NCBI GenBank assembly: GCA_027946555.1
Contig: JAPEVC010000415.1
Span: 1-16,052, forward strand
Source of the DNA: Gnomoniopsis sp. IMI 355080
Lineage: Eukaryota; Ascomycota; Sordariomycetes; Diaporthales; Gnomoniaceae
Length of the DNA stretch: 16,052 bases
Reading direction: 5' to 3'
Below the pieces are notes generated by a model. It was given only the letters and a program-made list of their open reading frames with translations, did no database searches and was not told where the DNA came from. Shown here one piece after another: positions 1 to 10,500 of this stretch. Position 1 is the first letter of the stretch. The number at the start of each line of letters is the position of its first letter. The translations under genes and the position numbers were made by a program.

Positions 1-1410
1 CGAGGGCTTGAGTTGTGGGAGGGCCGGAACTGAGCCTGTTTCAGACGCCGCCCTGGGCTGCCTGGCCGCGCCAGCAGTATGGCAGGTTACACGCTGCAAG
101 AAGGTGTGGCTGCAGGGCCTCAGAGTCCTCTGTGATGTGTGGCAATTGGAGTCTTGCACATGCCTTTGGTGAAAGACGACAATTACGTATCATTCAGCCA
201 CACACGCCTCTTGTGGGAGGCAAAGAGAAGTCGAGGTCTTGGGGCAGGCTTGCAAGGAGTCGCGAGACCATAGATTTGCTGCTCGCCAACCACACCTCTG
301 GGTCAATCACGGGAAGCTAATCCACCTAGACTAGGACTGGTTCGGGGGGCGATGACTTCGGAGTAAAAGCTAAGACAGGGTCAGCCACCCCAAACCATGA
401 AGGCGTTCTCGCCATGATTCCATGATACAAGGCTTGTGTCCATATACCCACCCTCACAACCAGTGATTGAATCATCACCAGACTATATCCGCAACGTTAA
501 CCTCAGCCTTGGAAGCGCCCGTCCGGATGAACCGGACAGTTGAGGCTCTAGGAATGAAAGAGGAAGCTAAGCTGGCCCTCTTCGCGTCGCAGCTGAGGAT
601 GACTATAGCGTTAGTTGACCACCATCCGAGGCACCCAGTACAATTCTCAACAGGGACTTGTTTGCTTTCCTGCCTAGTTGAAATAAGCGAGTGGCCTCCA
701 TGACGCGCACCGCAGAGATCTGTCTGCGCTTTTGCAGAGATACTCGAGGTGCCACATGACCTCATGCCCACGACAGAATAGTTCCCAGGAGGGCGTGAGC
801 TGAGCATCACACACGGTCGCTGGGATGATGATGCCGTCGTGCCGTCGTCGCGGATGTGCAGGTGTGGACGATAAGACAGAGTAGTGCCTTCCCTGGGCGC
901 GTCGTACATAAAGTGGTATGCGCGCGACCTGTCACTCGAGTCTATTCCCTCTGCGCACCACTGCTCTGCCTGCCGAGAATATAGCAAAACGGCTCATCAG
1001 CGTTACAGGGTCCACAATTCTGCGCGAAAAAAAAAAGAGAGTACCGTAGTATGCTTTTTGCCTACATTAATTGCCCGTCCCAAAAGTAGCACCGACTGCC
1101 GACACCATACACCAAACCCTAGCTTAGCACGAGCAGATCGGCCCGTCCTCATTAATTTTATTCATTTCATTGTTTGCATTGCATGAGGCACCATGTACCG
1201 GGTGATATTGCCAGTGAGGGGGGTGGGCTACGAACAATGATTTGACGCTGGCTTGGGTGCCTACATGCAGGTGAAACTGCATTTGGGAAAGCTCGAGAGG
1301 AGGGAAAGATGAGCCGTCCAAGATGTGCATGGCACGGTCCTTCACGCCAATGACGCCTCGGTTCTCGTTCGTTGGTCTTGGTACGCGCGAGTAGCGACTG
1401 GTGGCACGTT

Positions 1411-1438
1411 GAGGGAGGGAGGGAGAGGAGGGGGGGAG
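1411..1438 (+). repeat. G-rich tract with G-quadruplex pattern
   Basis: Three GGG runs (1413-1415, 1417-1419, 1421-1423) are separated by single A residues and followed after six bases by a run of seven G (1430-1436). This meets the usual G3+N1-7 rule for an intramolecular G-quadruplex on the plus strand. No gene is assigned nearby, so a function is not implied. Confidence 0.6.
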
Positions 1439-4053
1439 AATACAAGCCAATGACTAGGACTTGATTCTCCGAACGACCCTTCAAATATTGGGCCCACTGA
1501 GGCCCTGTACGACGAACAAACTGGTGGAGACGTTCAAAATCCGGGGCCCCGGACTACAGTGCTCCACTCAGGATTACGGGGTTGGAGGTGGTATCTTGGC
1601 GATCGCCGTCGCCCTCTTGATCGCTGCTGCATATCCACGGGATCCTTTCTCGTGCGTCCCGTTCTCCAAGCGAATGGCTGTCTTTCTCTACAGAAGAGTT
1701 CCTGGTGCCGCCGCTATTGAATGGACAAATGTATCTGCTCTACTTGCTGTATCCGGAAACAAGCTCGCCGAAACTTATCGATCTTTGCGGTTTGGCTGGC
1801 CCTTTAAGCCCGCACGCGAATATGCAGTCGGCGTGATTTTAGAGTTCTGATATGTGAACGACGCCTCCATATGAAAGTGTCAGAACTAGTGGCGTTCACG
1901 AGTACCTGGCACGTTGAGCAAGGGTTCTTGTCTAATAAAGCAGTGTGAAGCAGGGTCTAGAATTCCTTCAACATTCTTGGTCACCAAACCAGCCCTATCG
2001 TGTCTCTGGCCAGAGACATAAGATAAGGATTTTCCATTAATTGAATGGATAGTTAAGACAGTGAAACCAGATGCAGCGTGCTACCACGGGGTGCCAAGCG
2101 TGAGAGACAGAGACAAAGAGAAGCGAACGCGGCTTGCTGAGACACGGCTTGCGCGTGAGGAGCACATGTCATCGATTTCGTCGTGGGCTGGAGATGTGGG
2201 TACATAGTAGAGGCAGGGGTGCATCATAGAACTATAAGCGGCGTTGCGTAAATGCATCATCTAGCTGCTTATGTTTGTGACGAGTAACATTGAGCGATGT
2301 CGTAAGCAGCAATAGGCTTCTGGACCGCCTTCGGGGCCAGAAACCACTCTTGGATCCACGTTCCGCCTACTCCAGGGAACAAAGATGACCTGTCAAATTC
2401 ACGTTGGCGGAGGCACAGCGGCTGGCATGAGGGATATTGGGACAGGCTGTGGTACCTCGCGTTGGTGGCAAGTCGAGAACATGTTGGAATCGCGGGTGAG
2501 TATCCTGGCAAAGCCCGAGTAAAGCCATTGGGTACGCAAGCCAGCTGATGTTGCTGCATGTGATTAAGCTAGGGCGCGAAATGTGTGAGGGGCGGGAGAA
2601 GTAATGGTACTGTGTAAGAACGAGGGCATCGTGAAGCTTTGGAGGTCACCGTCTGGGCAATGCGGGGCCCCCGCAGGTCTGCCGCCGTGGTGGTCCACTG
2701 CTGATGCCATGCGGATCTCAAAGGAGATCGAGATCATGGGCCAGGTTATTTATTGGACAGGCCTTGTGGTAAGCGATTTGCTTAGGGAAGGCGACGGGGT
2801 AGACGCTCCACTCGGGATGGCGCTGCGGTGAACAAGACGGTGACCTGTGCCAGCCACTGGGAGCATGGGTGCTAACTTACCAAGCTGGGAATGGTAAGGT
2901 GAGACGGAGACTCACGATGGCCTCATTTCGAGAACGGAGTAGAATTGAATCGTGGCCAAGGATAAGACGAGCAGGGAGCAGAGTGAGGTGGCCATGCGCC
3001 ATTCTCCTAGCCACAGGCACGATCATCGAACCAAACTTCTCTAACCAGAGAACATGGACTGTACCTAGGTAATCGTGCATTGTTGGCTGCACCTCGATGG
3101 CACACCAATCTAAATTGGCACCTCGGGGGGCCATTGCGATGTGTGGTCCGAGTTGTGAGGATTGAGTTTTACCGGCCGCCGCATATTTGCCGTCAACAAC
3201 GTGGGCAGGATGGACAGCAATGTTTGATATCCACAAATCTTGCAGGATGCAATGAAGCCCAAGAATGGAACTTGCGGCGATCGCAGTCTAGACTCGGTAG
3301 AGCCCGACGGGTTGGGTAAGAAGCCACGAGGAAAAACGGCACAGCATCCGCGGAGGAATCACGACCATGGACCATACCATTTCAACCGTCGGCTTCTGCC
3401 CACGGAATGGTGGAAGTGAAGCCCAAGAGCATGCATCGCGAGTTTTGTTCGTGGCACCAACGAGACGGTCTAGTCCTCGGTCCTCCCTTGTGCACCCACC
3501 CGCGTCTTTGTACCGCAAGCAGACTAGGCTGGGGAACCACCAATCTGAAGATGCCTCGTTGCCTGTCCATAGAAGGGCCAGGCCTTCATTTCGATGACGC
3601 TCTCGCTATGGTGCGCAGCAGCACCAGGCTTGTTGCGGCCTCTGAACCGACGAGATGCATCGCGAATCCCAGGCCTAGCCACCACAGTAGCACAGTACTT
3701 GCGCGCCTCAACCCCCCTGTCGTAGAGCATAATGGCAGGGTGGACTCGGGGACTCCCGAAATTATGTTCAAAAGAGACGACGTTTAAGGTATATCCAATA
3801 CAGCGGCGAGGAATTTGAGGCTCTGGGGAATATTTTCAAGCTGCGTGGTACTGACACACAGACGTGCTGCATGCTCAGGTACAAAGTCAGCCTGACAGTC
3901 CACATCCATACAGACAAGCGTCATCCCAATCCAGGGTTTATCAGGTAGATAGTATTATACGGAGTACAGTACCAACGCATACACTTGTGGCAGGCAAGTG
4001 GACGGAGCAACGCCTCCTTGCGGATGAAGTACCACAAAAGATCCCTCCAAGTT

Positions 4054-4095
4054 CAAGCCCAAGCCCAAGCCCAAGCCCAAGCCTAAGCCCAAGCC
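4054..4095. repeat. CAAGCC hexanucleotide array
   Basis: Seven consecutive 6-bp units of the type CAAGCC, two of them starting with T instead of C (TAAGCC at 4084 and the base after 4095). Translated, it gives Ser-Pro or Leu-Gly dipeptide runs, which explains the open frames on both strands here. It is not the fungal telomere unit (TTAGGG). A simple microsatellite. Confidence 0.9.
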
Positions 4096-4621
4096 TAGCA
4101 GAGGGGTGCAGCAAGGCATCAGTGGCCAGTCTCTTGATTGCTTGTCCGTGTGGGTAATCTGATCCTGGCCGTATAGTCGGTAAAAATGTTTGTCGTATTG
4201 TGATGGTCCAGAAAAAAATTGAACCCAATACCGCTGGTAGCTTGGGCTTCCGTACAGTCGCATTTGCAGTGTGAGAGAGTCTGTACTATAGAGAGGTGGT
4301 GTTGTAGCAGGACGTGACGACTGGTCAGCTGGTGTGGCCTTACACGAATTGCGAAGACTGCAATAGAGGCTCTGCTATGGGACAGGCTTCGGAGGAAATC
4401 ATCTCATTCTACTTTCGATCTTCATTCCCATCGTGTTCCCGGAGCAGGCGAGGACCCAAACGGTGGTGAGGTGGGTACAACGTCACCTTTCGCGACTATC
4501 CTGGCGGCCTGGCATGGGTTGTCTCCTGTATTGCTTAAGCCTGGACTACGTACCTGGCCTGCCTGGATCAATTGGTCTCTTGTCAACATGGTCATTTCGG
4601 TATGGTTTATTTGTTATTCCG

Positions 4622-4699
4622 GCTACAAATGGCAACACCAAAGAAGAAGAAAAGGCCACGAATGGAAATCAAGGGAAAAAAAAGGAAAAAGCGACAACG
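4622..4699 (+). repeat. Imperfect 33/36-bp tandem repeat, possibly coding
   Basis: Two consecutive units (4622-4654 and 4655-4690), with the start of a third at 4691, read in one frame as ATNGN followed by a Lys/Glu-rich tail. The ATNGN codons of the two units differ at four of five third positions (GCT/GCC, ACA/ACG, GGC/GGA, AAC/AAT) while every residue is kept. The surrounding open frame runs from about 4433 to 4759 but has no ATG at its start and no recognisable domain. It could be a fragment of a coding exon or simply a chance low-complexity stretch. Confidence 0.4.
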
Positions 4700-6881
4700 T
4701 CTGTACGTATAGTGAGGGGATCGCCAGTTTCGGACATTAGTGATTTCTCCAAAAGGTAGACTTGGCGTTCGCCCATTAGCCCCACAGACTCCGGAGCTTG
4801 ATACAGCAGGATCCACCGGCTGCGTTTCTTGGCAGACAGCAGAAACATGAACAAAACGGAGTACCTGGCGGCCTTGGCTCTGAACGCAGAGGCGGTGGTG
4901 AGTTCACACCATTAACCCGTCATTTCATGATCAATGTTCGTCTGTTGTCTCACGCAAGAACTTTTAAGGTTTTCAACAATTCAAAGCCATCGACCCCAGA
5001 TGTTATGGTGTCATCTTATTAGTCGTATTGGATCGGCAGGCCATGCTGGCGTCCGTGCATTGAAAAGTGTTTAAGGTGGACATGGTCTGCCATGGCACAC
5101 AATCCTGACAATGAAGCAGGGCACAGGGCTGCTGATAAGATCTGATCTTGATAGCGACGTATACACTGAGGTGGCCGCCACTCTGCACACCAAGAGACAA
5201 GATAATGCTGCTGTTGGATTGGCCTGAAACTCGAAATAAAACAAAGCCTTCCGAAACGGCATCTTATGGACGGAGCCCTGTCCACCAACGAGACTTCTAC
5301 TATGGCAGTAGATACTACTTCAGTACTACGTATGCCTCTTCACTGCTGTGCGACATCTCCCTCGAGACACCAAAAAATTACCTACTTGTGCCAAGAGCCA
5401 AGGGCCAAGAGGTCCAAATATTTATGTTCTGATTGTTCACCACGATCTCTTGGTCTTGACTCAGTGATGAAATGCAAAAATGACGCGCTGCCACATCGGG
5501 CCGACGATCCCTGTGGCAGTGTTTGGTGTCGTTGAGAAATTACTGCGTATACGTTTGTAGCCATCGCCAGATCGTACACACAAGCCACCAGATCAGAGGC
5601 TATGTCACTACCGATCCAGGTCAACTGTGCGTGGACGGCTTTCGGCAATCATGAAGCAACCGGCTCCGGTAAACTGGACTAGTCCGATACTCATCCTCAT
5701 CAGTGACTTGGACCCATTCTCTCGGGTTTCTTTCCAGGTTCATGCAGCCCGAGAAAAAGACAGAGAGGGAAAGAGTGTGTGTCTGTGTGCGTGAGAGTTC
5801 CATCAAGGATCGTGAAGCTGGATTCCGTCTTTTGTCTCCGTGATGATGATGGTGGGCTCCACTTCCCATTCACATGCACGACGAGCGATCGTCAATACGA
5901 TGGTCCAATCGTGGGCACACACACTCCAGCAAGGGACCCACCTCGCAACCGGCCGATGGAACCCTACTCAAGTCAAGACCCCTTGCATCTGCATTTGCAT
6001 TTGCACGGTCCACCCTCCTCTTTTCTTGGGGGGAAACAAGTCTAGTTCACTCGTATAATGCTGCGCATGTACGTACTTTGTAGTGCGGCAATACTCAAAC
6101 TTCAGCGTACGTGGTACATAGTAGATAGTTGGGAAGTTGGCCACTGGCGTTGAGCCTATTGTGCTGGGTTTCAGGTCGTCCTCTTTCTAGGCACGACATT
6201 TCCCAACGCCCAACGGAAACAAAAAAGAAAAGAAAGAAAAAAATCGCTCCCTACTCCGGACGTGGGGTAGAGTAGAACAAGCGATTGATACATTGGCACG
6301 CGAGTGTCTGGTCCTCGTAGATTTAAGCGGCTAGTGTCAAACGTGCTTTGTCAACAAGCTTCTCTGCACCCACGAGTCTAGAATAGTAATCTTCAGCGAT
6401 CTTTTTTCATAGCCTTCTGGGGACAAGGGGTCGCTCGCCTGGTCAGGGGATGATGCTCCAAGAACTGCTAGTAGGTCGAAGGATAGACATGAGGCTCACT
6501 GTCGTCCGCTGCGGCATCTGTCCGGGTACTTGACCCTTTCTGTATTTTTGTATTAGGCAATTGAAACGGCCTTCACGAGATTTAGAACGGGGTGACAAGA
6601 GAGCGTTTGTTTGTAATTTCACGGTCACATCTGAGAATTGCAAGGACTGGCACATCATACCATTTTCCAAGTCTACGACGTCCATCAATATGCACCTCAG
6701 GCTGGGTACGGGTCTTGGCACAGGGTTTGCACGCGGTCGGTACCTGTAAAAACTGCATGTTCTACAGTGCCATTGCTGCCTCATACAAAGTAGATTGGAG
6801 TGGGCCTGGCCACGCAGGTGTACGCAGTATCATCAGGTAGCCTTACTATGTGTACCAGTAGCCATCAAATGGCTGATGCAG

Positions 6882-6916
6882 GTGTGTGAGTGTGTGTGTG
6901 TGTGTGTGTGTATGTG
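6882..6916. repeat. TG dinucleotide microsatellite
   Basis: An uninterrupted (TG)10 at 6891-6910, with imperfect TG-rich flanks interrupted by single A bases. It lies about 620 bp upstream of the kinase start codon. Confidence 0.9.
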
Positions 6917-7012
6917 GTGAGGTATGGTCCGGTCAGAAAAGAGGATGCAGGAGTGTGAGAGAGGGAAACAGGGCCACTTTCTCCCACCTGCAGTCTTGCA
7001 GGTCTTGGAGGG

Positions 7013-7062
7013 TCAGACCAGTCATCCCTGCTAGCGCTGCGCTAGATACGTACCTGGTCTGA
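7013..7062. repeat. Nested inverted repeat upstream of the kinase gene
   Basis: The outer arms are TCAGACCA (7013-7020) and its exact reverse complement TGGTCTGA (7055-7062). Inside them is a second exact dyad, CTAGCGC-T-GCGCTAG (7031-7045). A palindromic TACGTA follows at 7047-7052. The element sits about 465 bp upstream of the kinase ATG, so it could be a protein-binding site in the promoter or a structured piece of a long leader. Neither role is shown by the sequence itself. Confidence 0.55.
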
Positions 7063-7199
7063 GCTTTCTGCTGGACGAGCCCACACCCAATTGCCCCCAA
7101 CCCCTCTCAACGGCCTGCACCGCAGTCCACCATCCATATCAGTGAACAGTGCTGCCTCCCGCCCGGCATTCTATCCCTCGATCAACCTGCTTACCCATT

Positions 7200-7526
7200 G
7201 CCACTGCCACACATAGTTTCTCGACAGACGACCATCCTCCTCCTCCTCCTCCTCGCGACCCACGACCACGACCACCTCCTTTTCCTCTTTTGTTCTTGCC
7301 TCCCAGAAACTTGTCTTTGGTCTGCAGTGATGACAAACTAGAATAATCCTCTATTTTCCTTCTCTTTTGTCCGCTCCATTTCCTTCGCTCTGGTTGAAGT
7401 TGTGCTGGCTTCAGTCGGACCTGTCGTGCAAGCAGCTCATGATGTCGTTTTGCAACGACCTCATCCCGCACTCGATTTCCATCTTACCATTGCAGCCACG
7501 ACCACGTTCACGTTCACGACGACACG
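7200..7526 (+). promoter_or_regulatory. Pyrimidine-rich promoter/leader of the kinase gene
   Basis: The stretch before the kinase ATG is rich in C and T, with a TCC run at 7235-7253 and CT-rich blocks at 7270-7320 and 7350-7390. This is common around transcription starts of filamentous fungi. At least two upstream ORFs lie here: ATG-ACA-AAC-TAG (7330-7341) and a 39-residue frame (7439-7558) that runs past the main ATG in another frame. A good acceptor, pyrimidine-rich and ending TTGCAG (AG at 7494-7495), suggests a possible leader intron that would remove the second upstream ATG. The transcription start cannot be placed. Confidence 0.5.
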
Positions 7527-7558
7527 ATGGAGCACCCACCCTCCGACTCGAGTACTAA
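7439..7558 (+). other. Upstream ORF overlapping the kinase start
   Basis: Two successive ATGs (7439 and 7442) open a 39-residue frame ending in TAA at 7556-7558. It overlaps the kinase ATG at 7527 in a different frame. If this ATG is in the mature leader, ribosomes translating it would pass the kinase start, so it should lower kinase synthesis. An intron using the acceptor at 7494-7495 could remove it. No conserved peptide is recognised. Confidence 0.35.
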
Positions 7559-10500
7559 TGGTACACCATTCAAACTAAACACCCTACAGCCGCCTGCGCG
7601 GACCGCGAATAGCACGCCTATATCATCTCCTGGTCTATTCAGTCCTGCCAATCCTCGCGCGACCATGTCACTCCCATCCTCTCAACCCGCCTCCGAAAAT
7701 ACCACTCCTGCTGTCCAACACAGCCCTTTCCTACATCCTCTGCAGACCCACAAAGTTCGAGAGTGAGTGTCCCCGTCTTCCACTATGTCCCGCTCCTCCA
7801 AAACAATCACCTTGGACGTCCGCCCGCCGGCCCGCCGGACGGCTGAGACCCTGAAACCGGTCTCCATGCACCGCACCGGCTTGCCAAGCAAGACTTGTGA
7901 ACTGGCAAACATGTTTCATCGGCAGCGACTACATGCCTTACAACGTAAAAGTACCGACCCACTAACATGCACTGCGTAGAACACACGTTGCCAATGTCGA
8001 CAGGGACTACACCACCGGCCGCAAAATTATCAACCATTACGAGGTCATTGAGGAGATTGGCCGAGGCGTGCACGGAAAAGTCAAGTTGGCTCGCGACCTC
8101 GACAATGGCCAGAATGTGGCAATCAAGATTGTCCCCCGCTTCTCCAAGAAGCGTCGACTCGGCAGGATCACACAGAATGTGTCTCCATTCGAGAAGACCA
8201 AGAGGGAAATCGCCATCCTGAAGAAGATAAGACATCCAAACGTCGTGGCCCTTCTCGAAGTCATCGACGACCCAGATTATAAGAAGATCTACTTGTGTCT
8301 CGAACATGTTGAATGTGGCGAAGTCATCTGGAGGAAGAAGGGCCTCCCAGCGATCTGCGCCTATGAACGCCAGCGAATCGAGAGAGAAATGAGGGGTGAG
8401 CCCATGTCTGAAGAAGAGGAGCAATACCTCAAGACCATTGAGAACCGATACAACATCAAGGAGTTGAAGAGAGCTCACATGGCGGAAAAACTGGGCACTC
8501 AAGGCGAAGGCGAACCCTGGAGTCTGGAATTTGGGGCCGAAGGCAGGACAGGTTCCCAGTCGGAGACAGACGGCGCAGACGTGGGTGTCGGGTCCTATCA
8601 GTCCCACTCTCCTTTTGGACACATGTCTGCACCCAACTCGCAAGCCCCTTCAAGGACACAGTCGATGAAATCCATGTCTGGTGTGACATTAGAATCATCA
8701 CCACCACCACCCCCCGATGTTGAAGACGAAACACCAGGCAGGCTACATGACACCATCACGTCCATCAGTGCCCTCGAGGGCACAATGTGGGGTGCGTACG
8801 ATGATAATCAATTCAGACAACGTTCTCCCAGCATGGCCGATTCTATCATATCGCACATGTCGTCGCTCGACTTCAATGCCCATTCTCACGATCCTTATGC
8901 CGACGACTACTCCTACGTGCCTTGCTTCACAATTGATGAGGCACGTCGGGCTTTTCGAGATGTCGTCCTCGGTCTGCAGTACTTGCATTACCAAGGCATT
9001 GTCCACAGAGACATCAAGCCGGCGAATCTGCTGTGGACGAAAGAACATAGCGTAAAGATCTCCGACTTTGGCGTGTCTTATTTTGGCAGGCCTATGCGAG
9101 AGTTCGAGCCAGACGATACGGTTTCCGAATCCGAGGCTCAGGACTTTGACGACGAGTTGGAGCTCTCCAAAACTGTTGGCACGCCCGCCTTTTTCGCCCC
9201 GGAATTGTGCTACACGGACCTCGACAGCGGCCCACCGCCAAAGATTACAGAAAAAATTGACATCTGGTCTCTAGGTGTTACTCTTTACTGCATGATCTTT
9301 GCCAGAATTCCCTTCTTGGCTGAGGATGAATTCCGAATGTTCAGGAAGATTGCCACAGAGAAGGTTTACATTCCGAACAGGCGGCTGAGGCCTGTCGATC
9401 CTTCGACTTCGCCCAAAACCCCTTCGCTCTACATTAGACAGAATGAAGCCCCATTTCGTGACGACCAAGCGCTCGTATACGAAGACGTTGACGAGAACCT
9501 CAGGGATCTGCTGGACAAGATGCTCACCAAGGATCCCAGGAAGCGAATCGACCTACGCGGTGTCAAACAACACCCTTGGATTCTTGCTGACATGCCGAAC
9601 CAGATCGGCTGGATCGACGACACCGATCCCTTCAGGCAGACGGAAGGCCGGAAGATCCAGCTTACCGATAAGGATTTGCACGACGCCGTCGTTCCTCTCA
9701 CTCTCCTGGAGCGCGCAAGGTCTACTATCAAGAAAATACACAGCAAATTTAGCGGAGGTCGCTCATCGGACCGTACAAATGATACCACGATAGGAGCCAG
9801 GCGCAGGGCTACCAGCAGTGCGGCCAGTTCTACTGGAGATATTCCTGCTTCAGCTATTGTTCCCGCCATTCCCATCATTCCACATCTTCGCGAGTTTCGG
9901 AGAAAGAGCATACGCGCAGATGGCGACTACTTTGCGAATGTGAGAGACCATTCACATGCACAAAGTGACCATCCTTTGACCTACAGCGTGGTAGCCAGTC
10001 CAGACGAAACTCCATCGGTGACAAACGATTCGACCTCGAAGAATCCGGTAGCGGTAGGAGACTCCATCTCTGGTCAAACTTTAGAGGTCAACACGGATTT
10101 TAATGGGAATGAAGAAGTCGCAGAGCGCCAGACACCTACAGCGCCTCAGCACCAGTTTACGCGCCACAGGCACCGGCACTCGCAGTCAGTCTCATACGCA
10201 ACAATAGCTCTGCACGACAATGTGCTCGAGTCTCAAACTGCGCCCACAACGCCCACCTTGCTCTCGGCCTACAGCCCTAGCAGGTCATCCAGAAAGGGAA
10301 GAGACCCTTTTGCCTCTCCCGACGACTCAGTCAGGGCGCAGTCTGTTGACCGAGCCCTGGTTTTCCATTCCCAGGACAAGCGAGCCGAGGCCAAAGTAGC
10401 ACTGAGTACCTTTGCGGCGCCTGGTAACTTCGAGCAACCCAAGAAGGTCCAGCAGATGCGGTCCATGGATCTTAGAAGGGCCGTCGGTGACAGTCCAATG

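Larger units (their letters stand above)
1..6880. other. Long gene-poor intergenic region
   Basis: I find no gene I can support here. Open frames are short (mostly under 130 codons), occur in all six frames, often lack an ATG, and none shows a recognisable domain, signal peptide or sensible exon chain. The composition looks balanced rather than AT-rich, so this is not an obvious repeat-induced-point-mutation graveyard, and I see no transposase, reverse transcriptase or terminal repeats. What it does hold: purine-rich runs near 1,024-1,036 and 6,219-6,243, a G-quadruplex-type tract at 1,413-1,436, a hexamer array at 4,054-4,095, a small imperfect repeat at 4,622-4,699 and a four-unit hexamer near 5,983-6,006. 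It may contain distal promoter, non-coding transcripts or a fast-evolving orphan gene, but the sequence alone does not show this. Confidence 0.6.

Noticed and set aside
475..987. Minus-strand open frame of 170 codons
   Set aside because: No domain, no signal peptide, no supporting exon structure; overlapped by other frames. Length alone is not convincing.
1461..1850. Plus-strand open frame with a hydrophobic stretch (LAIAVALLIAAA)
   Set aside because: Begins at TTG rather than ATG, and the only ATG lies after the hydrophobic part; no recognisable family.
2269..2559. Minus-strand ATG-started frame of 96 codons
   Set aside because: No recognisable motif or composition bias; such lengths are expected by chance in balanced-composition DNA.
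3367..3787. Cluster of open frames on both strands
   Set aside because: Several frames are open at once, which reflects few stop codons rather than a gene; no family features.
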